A stretch of 64,000 nucleotides of DNA from Microbacterium nanhaiense (lineage in GTDB: Bacteria > Actinomycetota > Actinomycetes > Actinomycetales > Microbacteriaceae), in assembly GCF_014646015.1 (NCBI RefSeq), contig NZ_BMMQ01000002.1, positions 310,277 through 374,276 of the forward strand, given 5' to 3'. The notes under the pieces are model-generated. The model was given only the letters and a program-made list of their open reading frames with translations, did no database searches and was not told where the DNA came from. Numbering within the stretch: position 1 is the first letter of the stretch; each line of letters opens with the position of its first letter. Positions 37,998 through 47,062 of this stretch are shown piece after piece. The translations under genes and the position numbers were made by a program.

Positions 37998-39194
37998 GTG
38001 ACCCACAGCTTCCGCGCCTCCGTGCTTCCCGTCTGGTTCGTCCTCGCCGGGCTCCTGCTCGTCGCGGGAAACCTGCGCACGGCGATCACGGCCGTGGGAC
38101 CGGTGCTGCCGGCGATCGAGGCGAGCTATGGTCTGCCCGCCACGACGGCGTCCGTGCTCGTGAGCCTGCCGCTCATCGCCTTCGCGGGTGTTTCGCCCTT
38201 CGCGCCCCGGCTGGCGCGGGCGCTCGGCCTCGAGCGCGCCATCGGCCTGGCCCTCGCCGTGCTGGTGGTCGGCCTCGTGGTGCGTTCCGTTCCGCCCGTC
38301 GCATCGCTGTGGATCGGCACGGCACTCATCGGCGTCGCGATCGCCGTGCTCAACGTCGTGCTGCCCGCGCTTGTCAAGCGCGATTTTCCCGCGCGGATCG
38401 GCCAGGTCACCGGTGCCTATTCGGCGGTGCAGTCGAGCTTTGCCGCGATTGCGGCGGGCGTCGCGGTGCCCGTCGCGGGCATGAGCGAACTCGGTTGGCG
38501 ACTGCCGCTCGGCATGTGGGCGGGCCTCGCGCTCCTCACCCTCGGCGTGCTCGCCCCGCAGCTACGTCGACAGACGGGACAGAACCCGGGCGCGGCGGCC
38601 GCCGCTCCCGCCGCGCGAGGGCGCTCGCCGTGGGGGAGCGCGATTGCGTGGCAGGTCACGGGATTCATGGGTCTGCAGTCCGTCGTGTTCTACGTCTTCG
38701 TCACCTGGCTGCCGGCGATCGAGCACTCTGCGGGCATCAGCGAGGCGGCCGCCGGCGTGCATTCCTTCGTGCTGAACGCCGTCGCGATCGGCGGCAGCCT
38801 GCTGTCCTCGGCCCTGATTCCGCGCCTGCGAAATCAGTGGCTGATCAGCGTCGGCGGCCCGATCCTCGCGGTCGTCGCGACCGTCGGGATCCTGCTCGCG
38901 CCCGAGTGGTCCGCCCTGTGGGCGGGGGTCCTCGGCGTCTCCGGCGGTGCGAACATCGTGCTCGCGCTGTCGCTCTTCGGCCTGCGCACGACCCATCACG
39001 CCGACGCCGCCGCCATGAGCGGCATGGCGCAGTGCGTGGGGTACCTCGTCGCCGCGGCGGGCCCCATCGTCGTGGGGGCCGTGCACGATGCGAGCGGGAG
39101 CTGGACCCTTCCCCTGCTCATCGTCGTGTTCGCCGTCGAGGTGCCCCTCGTCGTGTTCGGCTACCTCGCGGGGCGGGATCGGATCCTGCGCTGA
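37998..39194 (+). CDS. MFS transporter, CynX/NimT type
   Basis: This 398-residue membrane transporter has about twelve helices. The N-terminal half carries AGNLRTAITAVGPVLPAIEASYGL, typical of the cyanate/nitroimidazole transporter group when viewed as overlapping parts (LRTAITAVGP). Substrate unknown. A central cytoplasmic loop (about 195-215) is rich in Ala and Gly. The promoter is leaderless. Confidence 0.88.
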   Translation: MTHSFRASVLPVWFVLAGLLLVAGNLRTAITAVGPVLPAIEASYGLPATTASVLVSLPLIAFAGVSPFAPRLARALGLERAIGLALAVLVVGLVVRSVPPVASLWIGTALIGVAIAVLNVVLPALVKRDFPARIGQVTGAYSAVQSSFAAIAAGVAVPVAGMSELGWRLPLGMWAGLALLTLGVLAPQLRRQTGQNPGAAAAAPAARGRSPWGSAIAWQVTGFMGLQSVVFYVFVTWLPAIEHSAGISEAAAGVHSFVLNAVAIGGSLLSSALIPRLRNQWLISVGGPILAVVATVGILLAPEWSALWAGVLGVSGGANIVLALSLFGLRTTHHADAAAMSGMAQCVGYLVAAAGPIVVGAVHDASGSWTLPLLIVVFAVEVPLVVFGYLAGRDRILR

Positions 39195-39337
39195 CCGCGT
39201 CGGATATCCGCGTGGCGGCGCGCGCTGTCGCGGCGCCGACGCCGCCTCGGCTCTTCGTCGCGCGCGTCGCACGGTAGTCTGTCTCGTCGGGGCGCGCGCC
39301 CGGTCGTGCCCAGACGCACCGATGACAGGCACACCCG

Positions 39338-40813
39338 ATGAGCACACCCTCGACGATCATGAGCGTCCGCGACGCGCTCCGCAGCCCGAAACAGCTCTCG
39401 CGCGAGGTGCTCGCCGGTCTCGTGACGACGCTCGCGCTGGTGCCGGAGGTGATCTCGTTCTCGGTCGTCGCCGGAGTCGATCCGATGGTCAGTCTCGTCG
39501 CGAGCGTCGTGCTGGTGCTGTCCATGACGTTCCTCGGTGGGCGGCCGGGTGTCATCACGGCCGCCGCGGGATCCGTCGCCCTCGTGATCGCGCCGATGGT
39601 GCACGAGCACGGCACGGAGTACGTTCTGCCCGCCGTGATCCTCGCGGGGCTCATCCAGATCCTGTTCGGCGTGACGGGCCTCGCACGCCTCATGCGCTAC
39701 GTGCCGCGCTCGGTCATGCTCGGCTTCGTGAACGCGCTCGGTGTCCTGATCTTCATGGCGCAGGTGCCGCATCTTCTGCACGGGGGCTGGCTGGGCGCGA
39801 TCCTGTTCGCCGTCACTCTGATCGTCGTCATCGGGCTGCCCTTCCTCACGAAGGCGGTGCCGGCGCCGCTCATTGCGATCGTCGTCGTGACGGCGGTCGT
39901 CATCTTCTGGAAGCTGGGCGTGCCCGATGTGGCCGACGAGGGGCGCGTCGGCGGGGGGCTACCCGGTCTTACCGAACTCGCCGTGCCGCTCGACCTCGAC
40001 ACGCTGAGGATCATCGCACCCACGGCGATCAGCGTCGCGCTCGTGGGTCTTATGGAATCGCTCCTGACCGCCAAGCTCGTCGATGAGATCACCGAGACCC
40101 CCTCCCACAAGGGGCGAGAATCGTGGGGCCTCGGCGTCGCCAACATCCTCGGCGGCATGTATGGCGGCATCGCCGGCTGCGCAATGATCGGCCAGACGGT
40201 GCTCAACGTGAAGACGAGCGGCGCCCGCACGCGCATCTCGACGTTCATCGCCGGCGTCTTCCTGCTCGGCCTCATCACGGGACTCAGCGACCTGATGGGG
40301 CAGATCCCGATGGTCGCGCTCGCCGCGGTGATGATGGTCGTCGCGGTGACGACCGTCGATTGGCACAGTGTGAAGCCCTCGACGCTCCGGCGGATGCCCC
40401 TGTCCGAGACGCTCGTTATGGCCGTCACGATCGCGATCGTCGTCGCCACGAACAACCTCGCCTACGGTGTGATCGCCGGCGTGGTCCTTGCGATGGTGCT
40501 GTTCGCCCGCCGGGTTGCGCACGTGATCTCGGTCGACCGGGCCGTCTCGGGCGAGACCGCGAGGTACACGGTGCGCGGGCCGCTCTTCTTCGGAAGCAGC
40601 AACGATCTCGTCGAACACTTCTCGTACGCCGACGACCCGTCGACGATCGTCATCGATCTCTCCCACGCCCAGATCTGGGACGCCTCGACGGTGGCCGCGC
40701 TCGACTCCGTGGAGACGCTGTACGCGAAACACGGCGCGAGCGTGACGATCGAAGGGCTCGATGAGCGCAGCGAGGTGTTCCACGGTCGACTGTCGGGAAA
40801 CCTCGGATCCTAG
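39338..40813 (+). CDS. SulP-family anion transporter with STAS domain
   Basis: This membrane transporter of 491 residues begins with the SulP N-terminal pattern (LAGLVTTLALVPEVISF) and has about eleven helices to residue 400. The C-terminus has a STAS domain (about 405-490, IVIDLSHAQIWDASTVAALD). SulP proteins move sulfate, bicarbonate or dicarboxylates; the substrate here is unknown. An upstream TAGTCT may be its -10 element, but it is 50 nt before the ATG. Confidence 0.93.
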   Translation: MSTPSTIMSVRDALRSPKQLSREVLAGLVTTLALVPEVISFSVVAGVDPMVSLVASVVLVLSMTFLGGRPGVITAAAGSVALVIAPMVHEHGTEYVLPAVILAGLIQILFGVTGLARLMRYVPRSVMLGFVNALGVLIFMAQVPHLLHGGWLGAILFAVTLIVVIGLPFLTKAVPAPLIAIVVVTAVVIFWKLGVPDVADEGRVGGGLPGLTELAVPLDLDTLRIIAPTAISVALVGLMESLLTAKLVDEITETPSHKGRESWGLGVANILGGMYGGIAGCAMIGQTVLNVKTSGARTRISTFIAGVFLLGLITGLSDLMGQIPMVALAAVMMVVAVTTVDWHSVKPSTLRRMPLSETLVMAVTIAIVVATNNLAYGVIAGVVLAMVLFARRVAHVISVDRAVSGETARYTVRGPLFFGSSNDLVEHFSYADDPSTIVIDLSHAQIWDASTVAALDSVETLYAKHGASVTIEGLDERSEVFHGRLSGNLGS

Positions 40814-40840
40814 GCGTCGCCGCTCCGTCAGAAAAAAATT

Positions 40841-40858
40841 TACATGACGGGGAATGTA
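40841..40858. promoter_or_regulatory. Candidate MarR operator
   Basis: TACAT (40841-40845) and ATGTA (40854-40858) form an inverted repeat with 8 nt between, in an unusually AT-rich promoter stretch upstream of the marR gene at 40922. Confidence 0.45.
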
Positions 40859-40921
40859 TTCGGAGGAGCTCGGGTTATACCCCACGAAGCCGCCCTCCGG
40901 GCGCTGAGGAAAGGGTTTCGC

Positions 40922-41425
40922 ATGACCGCTCACAACGACGAGGCTCGGGTGCCGAGCACGCGTTCGCGGTCTTCGGCGCCCGCCGACCTGCGGCTCGAGA
41001 ACGAGTCGTGGGAGGCGCTGTTCCGCGCGCAGGTCGTTATCTCACGCGAGTTCGCGGAACGCGAGACGTGGGATGAGATCACGCAGCACGAGTACGACGT
41101 GCTCTATACGCTGTCGAAATCGCCGGGCGGCATGAGCCTCGCGGAAGTGAACCGCGAGACCCTGATGACGCAGGGCGGCATGTCGAAGCTCGTGGCGCGA
41201 CTGGTCGAGCGCGGGCTCGTCGCACGATGTCCGGACGGCGCGGATCGCCGCGCGGTCCGGCTCGGCCTCACCGACGCCGGCCGGGAACTGCAGCAGGCGG
41301 TCGGCAGGCGCCACGCGCGCCTCGTCGGCAGTGTCATGCGCAGGGTGCTCACCCGCGAACAGATGATGCGGCTTCGCGAACTCGGCGCGACAATTGTGTC
41401 GAACGTGACCGCCGCAGAGACCTAG
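40922..41425 (+). CDS. MarR-family regulator
   Basis: This 167-residue winged-helix protein has a central HTH (EVNRETLMTQGGMSKLVARLVERGLV) and wing (PDGADRRAVRLGLTD). The ATG at 40922 has a GAGGAAAGG ribosome binding site; an in-frame ATG at 40844 lies inside the presumed operator and lacks one. It is followed 64 nt later by a YceI gene in the same direction, which may be its target. Confidence 0.9.
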   Translation: MTAHNDEARVPSTRSRSSAPADLRLENESWEALFRAQVVISREFAERETWDEITQHEYDVLYTLSKSPGGMSLAEVNRETLMTQGGMSKLVARLVERGLVARCPDGADRRAVRLGLTDAGRELQQAVGRRHARLVGSVMRRVLTREQMMRLRELGATIVSNVTAAET

Positions 41426-41489
41426 ATTCCGAACCTCTATCCGATACCCGATTCCACTTCGCACTTCTCCGTCTCGAAAGGACACCACC

Positions 41490-42047
41490 ATGGCTCTCAC
41501 CGCCTCCACCATCCCCGGTTACGTCGCAGGCACCTGGGTGCTCGACCCCGCCCACTCCGAGATCACCTTCTCCGTGCGCCACCTCGCGATCAGCAAGGTC
41601 AAGGGCAAGTTCGAGAAGTTCGACGCCACGGTTGTCACGGCCGAGGAGATCGAGAACTCGACCGTCGAGGCCACGATCGAGATCGCGAGCGTCACGACGG
41701 GGCAGGAGCAGCGCGACGCGCACCTCCGCACTGGCGACTTCTTCGCCGCCGACCAGTTCCCGCAGATGACCTTCCGTTCGACCGGCATCCGCACCTCGGG
41801 CGACGACCTGCTCGTCGATGGCGACCTCACCCTGCGCGGCGTGACGAAGCCCGTGACGCTGACCGCCGAGTTCGGCGGCATCGTCGTCGACGGCTACGGC
41901 CAGACCAAGGCCGGCGGCTCCGCCACCACGAAAATCAACCGCACGGAGTTCGGCGTCAACTGGAACGCGGCGCTCGAGGCCGGCGGCCTGACGCTCGGCG
42001 ACGAGGTCACCGTTCACCTCGACCTGCAGTTCACGCTCCAGGCGTAA
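41490..42047 (+). CDS. YceI-family protein
   Basis: This 185-residue lipocalin-like protein has the family start GTWVLDPAHSEITFSVRHLAIS and later KPVTLTAEF. YceI proteins bind isoprenoid lipids. There is no signal peptide, so it should be cytoplasmic. A GAAAGGA ribosome binding site precedes the ATG. It is followed by a GC-rich terminator. Confidence 0.94.
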   Translation: MALTASTIPGYVAGTWVLDPAHSEITFSVRHLAISKVKGKFEKFDATVVTAEEIENSTVEATIEIASVTTGQEQRDAHLRTGDFFAADQFPQMTFRSTGIRTSGDDLLVDGDLTLRGVTKPVTLTAEFGGIVVDGYGQTKAGGSATTKINRTEFGVNWNAALEAGGLTLGDEVTVHLDLQFTLQA

Positions 42048-42057
42048 GCGAGAAAGG

Positions 42058-42088
42058 CGGGGCGCGGGCGGATCACGCCCGCGCCCCG
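42058..42088 (+). terminator. Terminator after yceI
   Basis: A perfect 13-bp stem (42058-42070 with 42076-42088) closes on the 5-nt loop GATCA, 10 nt after the yceI stop. There is no long T-run. Confidence 0.7.
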
Positions 42089-42122
42089 CTGCGTGCATTC
42101 GCAGGTGCGCAGGACGCGAAAA

Positions 42123-42180
42123 AGGCGAGGCCCGAATCGGCTCGAGAGCAGTGCTCTCGCAGAAAATTCGGGCCTCGCCT
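42123..42180. repeat. Nested hairpin at the edge of the accessory region
   Basis: Outer arms of 15 bp (42123-42137 with 42166-42180) enclose a second perfect hairpin of 8 bp (42143-42150 with 42152-42159) around a single G. It sits exactly between the last core gene (yceI) and the first accessory gene. It could be a terminator or mark the island boundary. Confidence 0.75.
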
Positions 42181-42317
42181 GAATGGGGTCCCTGCGTGAT
42201 CTCTTCACAAACCTTTCCCCTGGGCTTAATGCCCTGATCAAGCGGTGGAAACGGGGTGTCTATCGCACCTCTCATAGGGTCTCCGAGCCCCCGATTCGCG
42301 ACCTTCGGGGGCAGGTC

Positions 42318-42683
42318 GTGGGGACGATTGCAACTGTTCAAACCTTTCTGACGCCCGCTCAGGTCGACCAGATCGTCGATGACTACCTCGCCGGCGCGAC
42401 CGTCACCGACCTCGCCGTCAAGTACGAGGTGCACCGCGCCACCATCTCGCGCCACCTCACCGACAAGGGCGTCGTGCGTCGCCCGGCCGGGCTCCACGGA
42501 TGGGAGGCGGCCGAAGCTGTTCGATTGTTCCGACAGGGCGAATCGCTTCGAGGGATCTCCCGCACGATCGGAGCCAGCCGGGATTCGGTTCGCAAGACGT
42601 TGGAGCGAGTTCGTGAGATTCCCGCACTAGCTTGCCGTCGTACCGACAAGCAGTCTTCCAACGATGTTGTCACTCGTCGGTGA
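42318..42683 (+). CDS. Recombinase-type HTH protein
   Basis: This 121-residue DNA-binding protein has two helix-turn-helix segments: one with VTDLAVKYEVHRATISRHL (resembling the C-terminal HTH of serine recombinases) and a second with SLRGISRTIGASRDSVRKTL. No catalytic domain is present. I prefer GTG 42318 over ATG 42183 because the longer N-terminus looks non-conserved and has no ribosome binding site. It converges on the CBASS operon with a 14-nt overlap and might regulate it, which is inference only. Confidence 0.65.
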   Translation: MGTIATVQTFLTPAQVDQIVDDYLAGATVTDLAVKYEVHRATISRHLTDKGVVRRPAGLHGWEAAEAVRLFRQGESLRGISRTIGASRDSVRKTLERVREIPALACRRTDKQSSNDVVTRR

Positions 42684-44439
42684 GGTGCACCTCGACGATA
42701 GGGCCTCCGCCGACTCCGGGTTCGAGTGTCATTACAGGCACGTACTTCGTCTCGCTGCTTGGGTCGCCGTTCCATTCGTAGACGACAGTGCGCAACGTGT
42801 TCAGATGACGGCCAAGCAGTACGCCGAGCCCGTATGGACCGTGATAGGCGAAGTGGACCTCCGATCTCCCGAACGTCGAAGCAATCTCGCGCACCTTCGA
42901 AATGAGCTCTTTGCTGAGGCTGCCTGCCGCAGACGAGTCGATGTGTCCGTCACCGGCGCTCAACGTGATGGCGATGTCGAAGGCTGGCCCGTGCTCGACC
43001 AGTTTCTGGAACGCGACGTGGTCCGCGTGCGGGGACAATGTGACGAAGATTGCAACGCGGGAATAAGCACTAGGCAAATCCGACTGGACCAACGTTTCAG
43101 TGCGGATTGACGAAACCTGTTCGTGTTCCGTGCTAGACGATTGCCAAGTCTGGCCGTTGGTGTCGCTTACTTCGAGCTCGTAGAACTCCGTTGCCGGTAA
43201 CGCTGCCCCTAGCGCAAGTGCGACGGATAGGTGGGCTCCGCCCGATACAGCAATCTTCTGCGCTCCCGAGGCGTGGGCTGCGTCCCCGAGCAAACCAAAA
43301 GTCTGCTGGAGCAGTCTCAGCCCATTGGGGTGAGGCAAACGCCCACTATCAGGTGCTTGCACGCGGATGTGCAGGTCCTCTGTTCCCGCGTCGATTGCGT
43401 AACTTGCGGGCCTCGTTTGAATCTTGATCGTGAAGGGGCGTCCATCCCTACTGATGATCGGCTTTCGTTCCTCGATTCGGTGCATAACAAGGTCCCGGAC
43501 GATCTTGAGCTTGCCATCTGCTTGAAGCACGTTGGTCTGCTTCTTGTCCGCAAGCACTGGACGAGGTGCCAAGCGAAGCAAACGGTCTGGCGCCTTGAAT
43601 TCGCACTCCTGACTGTCCGCTGTTTCAGGGATGGCGTTGGCAATGCACAGCGAGAATTTATCTGCTTCATCCAGTGCGAGGAGTCGCGGGAGTTCGCGTT
43701 CGCGAACGATCTCACTGTATGCAATGTCAGGGGTAACGATGAGCACGGCACCAGACAGCCCCTGGGTGAGGGCGCGTTCAAGTCGATCGGTCGTGGTGCC
43801 ACCGCGTAGATCTGTGTGATCACGCCATACGACTAGTCCTGCTGCGCGTGCCAGCTCTTCGAACGAGTCGGCAAGCTTCGTTCCATCACTTTGCCGGTAG
43901 GAGATGAAGACAGGTCCATCTCCACGAACGGCATCTGCGGGAAGCGGTTCGAGCTCCGGGAATCGCGATGGAGGGTAGGAGACTTTCGCACGTGTCGTCT
44001 TAGGTTGAAGTAGCGGACGGCGTTTGGTCACTCGCCCTGAATACGTCCAGGACGCGCCGATGGAGTAGACAAGAAGGATCAGTGGGTCTTGCTGCTGTTT
44101 AGAGATGTCACGAATGGCACTGATGTCCTGTGGACTTGGGCCAACATCGCCGGGGTGGGTGTGCCACTCACCGATGTACCCAACGGGGTCGGACGGCGCG
44201 CGATCCTTCAGGAACTCAGCCAGCAGGCGGTTCGCTTCGACGTCGTCGCGCACGTACGAGGTATTCGTACGCTTCCCCTCGACTACGAGGGCGTTCGTGA
44301 CGGTGAAGTCTCTGCCAACACGGTAGCCGAGGAGGATGCCGCCCGTTTCATCCGGCAACGCCTTAGCAGTCGACGATGCGATGGTCTCGTGTGCTTCAGC
44401 AGACAGTTCAATGTGCGGAAGGTTGTTGGCCGTTGTCAT
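42670..44439 (-). CDS. Cap3 JAB peptidase-TIR-SAVED fusion, CBASS effector
   Basis: This 589-residue fusion joins three domains. Residues 1-150 form a JAB/JAMM isopeptidase of the Cap3 type with all zinc-site residues: Glu31 in ETGGILLG, His93 and His95 in EWHTHP, Ser102 and Asp105 in SPQD. Residues 176-320 form a TIR domain (VFISYRQSDG) with a likely NADase Glu221 in RLERAL. Residues 335-575 form a SAVED domain, which senses cyclic oligonucleotides (for example GAQKIAVSGGAHLSVALALG). TIR-SAVED effectors of CBASS degrade NAD+ on binding their signal; Cap3 cleaves Cap2-made conjugates. The ATG overlaps the cap2 stop by 4 nt. Confidence 0.88.
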   Translation of the reverse strand: MTTANNLPHIELSAEAHETIASSTAKALPDETGGILLGYRVGRDFTVTNALVVEGKRTNTSYVRDDVEANRLLAEFLKDRAPSDPVGYIGEWHTHPGDVGPSPQDISAIRDISKQQQDPLILLVYSIGASWTYSGRVTKRRPLLQPKTTRAKVSYPPSRFPELEPLPADAVRGDGPVFISYRQSDGTKLADSFEELARAAGLVVWRDHTDLRGGTTTDRLERALTQGLSGAVLIVTPDIAYSEIVRERELPRLLALDEADKFSLCIANAIPETADSQECEFKAPDRLLRLAPRPVLADKKQTNVLQADGKLKIVRDLVMHRIEERKPIISRDGRPFTIKIQTRPASYAIDAGTEDLHIRVQAPDSGRLPHPNGLRLLQQTFGLLGDAAHASGAQKIAVSGGAHLSVALALGAALPATEFYELEVSDTNGQTWQSSSTEHEQVSSIRTETLVQSDLPSAYSRVAIFVTLSPHADHVAFQKLVEHGPAFDIAITLSAGDGHIDSSAAGSLSKELISKVREIASTFGRSEVHFAYHGPYGLGVLLGRHLNTLRTVVYEWNGDPSSETKYVPVMTLEPGVGGGPIVEVHLTDE

Positions 44440-45905
44440 GATTCGTGGGCCTTTCCCTGGGGCGCTACGTTTCGAGTCTCGCCAGCATCGTCAAGCGGTC
44501 GACCGCTCAGAATCCCGATGGCATGTCGGACTGCTGCAGACGCCGCTTCCATCACCGCATGGGGAGGTGCCGGAGAAATGGGGCTCCCGCAGCCGGGCTC
44601 GAACAGCTCAGCGACGTCCTCTTGCAAATCGGGAGTGTCGAGGACTGGCGTGGCATCGACATCAGATAGTGGCGGCAATACGTCGATTCGAAAAGTCGCT
44701 CCGTGATCCACAAGCGCGACAGACAGGACGTGCTCTCCTCGTGACTCAGCGGCGACACGTAGCAGTGCAGTCGTTGAGAAATCGGCACTCGCGTTGATGA
44801 CAAGATCGTGTGAATCGATCAGGTCATAGGCGTCGGCACCAGTGTCCAGCCGCTGGACTACAGCGTCCAGTGTGAGGTTCCGATCTTCGTTTCGCTCAAG
44901 CAGGTGCCTGCGGACTGCTTCGACTTTGGTGAGTCCAACGCAGCTCGGACCAACCAGGTGCCGAACGAGGTTCCCCGGCAGAATCGTGTCGGGATCAATG
45001 AGAGTGAGGTTGCGCACGCCAGAACGAACAAGCGCGTCGGCAACGAATGATCCGATTGCACCGGCACCGACAATGGCAATCTTTCTATCACCGAGCGACG
45101 GGGCAAGGAGCCCCGCTCGCAAGTTCCGGGTGTCTGCACTCGTTGATGCTGACGTGAGGACTCTCGCCGTAATTGACCGCTCCGCGTCAACAGACACGTC
45201 CAGTGCGAGCACACCCAGCGAATCGCCGCGGTGGTAAGTAACCATCAAGATGGAGATAGAACGGTCTCGGATCTTTCGGCCGATCGACAGTTCTTCTGGG
45301 AGACGCGTCTCGAGGTCATCCCAATTTCGCGGCGGAGTTGCTACATCGGCCAGCTCGACGACGTAGCCGTAGCGATCCTTGTGGCTCTTGTGTGCCTTTG
45401 GGACTCGCGTCCCACGCATCATGATCATGGTGTCGTTCTTGGCTGGTTTGAAGCGTACAAACGCATTCTTGAAGCCTTCGATCTCGTCGTAGAGATAGAT
45501 CCGGTGATCGCGGGACGGCTCGAAGTAGCGCTCCAAGTCGAGATCAGGACGATCGCTCGGCCACCCGGCATCCGCTTCTTCAAACCAGGCCGAAATGTGC
45601 TTCAAGAACGCGGCGCTGTCAGTCCACCAGAGGTCATCGTGATCGTCCTCTGCCACCAGGCACAGTGCACCGTCCCGTTCACGATGCCAAGACCAGGCGA
45701 CGGCCTCCCTATCTTCAGGAACTACGCGCGGGGGCCTAAAGGGAAAGCGGGCGGGCAAGGTGATGACCACGCGGGTTACACCTTGCCCGTGACCTACCGA
45801 CCCTGACCAGCCCACCGGTGTTGTCGTAAAGCCAGCACGGATGAGGCCTTCCTCGAAATGAAGTTGACTGTACGCGACGAACTCGTCCCAGTAGTCGTTG
45901 CTCAA
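44436..45905 (-). CDS. CBASS Cap2-type E2-E1 fusion protein
   Basis: This ubiquitin-like conjugation enzyme of 489 residues has two parts. The N-terminal E2-like domain (1-155) carries Cys82 in GALCLV. The C-terminal ThiF-type E1 domain (about 265-470) has the nucleotide loop GAGAIGS (280-286), DPDTILPGNLVRH and a likely catalytic Cys439 in EPGCGSP. In type II CBASS, Cap2 attaches the C-terminus of the CD-NTase to target molecules, which primes signal synthesis. The TTG start overlaps the CD-NTase stop by 4 nt. Confidence 0.9.
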   Translation of the reverse strand: MSNDYWDEFVAYSQLHFEEGLIRAGFTTTPVGWSGSVGHGQGVTRVVITLPARFPFRPPRVVPEDREAVAWSWHRERDGALCLVAEDDHDDLWWTDSAAFLKHISAWFEEADAGWPSDRPDLDLERYFEPSRDHRIYLYDEIEGFKNAFVRFKPAKNDTMIMMRGTRVPKAHKSHKDRYGYVVELADVATPPRNWDDLETRLPEELSIGRKIRDRSISILMVTYHRGDSLGVLALDVSVDAERSITARVLTSASTSADTRNLRAGLLAPSLGDRKIAIVGAGAIGSFVADALVRSGVRNLTLIDPDTILPGNLVRHLVGPSCVGLTKVEAVRRHLLERNEDRNLTLDAVVQRLDTGADAYDLIDSHDLVINASADFSTTALLRVAAESRGEHVLSVALVDHGATFRIDVLPPLSDVDATPVLDTPDLQEDVAELFEPGCGSPISPAPPHAVMEAASAAVRHAIGILSGRPLDDAGETRNVAPQGKAHES

Positions 45906-46909
45906 CCGAATGTCCTGCTGCCTGCCGGCACAACGCGGGCTCCTGCAGACACGGCGCTCGCCTTCCGGGTGCCATCCTCATTGAACCCAGGAGGCATCCG
46001 AAACACGTCTTCGTCGTCCCCGCTTTTCCCGAGAAGCCCCTGGAAGGCCAGGGCAGCCTGCCCTTCATCTTCCTCATCAAGAGCGACCTTGGCTGTATTG
46101 GCCGCTGCTGCGAACTGATCACGTGCTGCCGCGAGCTCTTCGTCAGTAGCTCGGATACGAATGCTATTCCCTGCGACAGTAGGGTCGGGAAGCTCGATGC
46201 CATAGGTGACGAAGTCCGTGACAATACGGCTGATCTCATCGAGTGCCGACGCGTAGTAGGACGCATGATCAGTGCCGGAAACTGCGCCCGAGGCGAATGC
46301 TTGGTAGGTCGCGAGCTCGAAGAAGAAACCGCCGGGCTTCGACGTCCCAAGTAGCGACCGACGGGTCTGTCGGATCAGTTTCACGATGGGCACGTAGTAA
46401 CCGTCATGGGCCGCGTTCATCTCGCTCGACAGTGCAGTCAGTTTCTCGGGGTTCGTCTGCACCCACTTGTCGTCCTCGCCGCGCTGTGGAATCTGCCACG
46501 TCTCACCGTCGGCGTGCGGGCGAGCCGGCACAGCATCGACATACATGTCGTACTCCGGAAAGCTCACCTGCAGGCTACGGTCTTGCCTTTTGGTACGACG
46601 ATGTCCGTCATCATCCAAGCCGAACTCATCGTGCAGCACACGGAAGAACCGATCGAGGATCTGCTGGGACGTAACACCGTCGGGAATTTCCGGAAGCCGC
46701 ACGAACACATCGACATCCTTGATTCGCTTGATCGACACATTGCGCTTATACGAGCCGATCAAGACGGGATCAGCACCGTACTCTGTCAATTTCGAATCAG
46801 ACAGCAGCGCGGCACGCACGAGCTGGTGCGCCTCAGGCGCATTAGCCTTGTCATCGCCAGGCTCGATCGAGCTCAGCGCATCTTTGAACTGCTGGATAAG
46901 TCGTGCCAT
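45902..46909 (-). CDS. CBASS CD-NTase (cyclic oligonucleotide synthase)
   Basis: This nucleotidyltransferase of 335 residues makes a cyclic nucleotide alarm signal on phage infection. GSYKRNVS (Gly52-Ser53) and KDVDVFV with Asp65 and Asp67 form the active site, with a third Asp at 125 (YVDAVP). The last residue is glycine in GSRTFG, fitting attachment by Cap2. I prefer ATG 46909, which follows GGGGATCAA; an in-frame TTG at 46942 has no ribosome binding site. The gene and its partners are visibly less G+C-rich than the core genes. Confidence 0.9.
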   Translation of the reverse strand: MARLIQQFKDALSSIEPGDDKANAPEAHQLVRAALLSDSKLTEYGADPVLIGSYKRNVSIKRIKDVDVFVRLPEIPDGVTSQQILDRFFRVLHDEFGLDDDGHRRTKRQDRSLQVSFPEYDMYVDAVPARPHADGETWQIPQRGEDDKWVQTNPEKLTALSSEMNAAHDGYYVPIVKLIRQTRRSLLGTSKPGGFFFELATYQAFASGAVSGTDHASYYASALDEISRIVTDFVTYGIELPDPTVAGNSIRIRATDEELAAARDQFAAAANTAKVALDEEDEGQAALAFQGLLGKSGDDEDVFRMPPGFNEDGTRKASAVSAGARVVPAGSRTFG

Positions 46910-47062
46910 TTGATCCCCGATCTGGTCGTAACGCGGCGGCAAGACTCATTTTGGCAGGGACCACTGACATTCGAACGGTGTCCGAACTACTGACGCTCAA
47001 GTCGCCCTTCCGAAAGTCTGCGGCGAAGCGTAGCTTGGAGGTAGGCGACCTCTACCTGCTAC

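Noticed and set aside
42183-42317. N-terminal extension of the HTH protein from ATG 42183
   Set aside because: No ribosome binding site, it abuts a hairpin, and the extra residues look unlike the rest of the protein.
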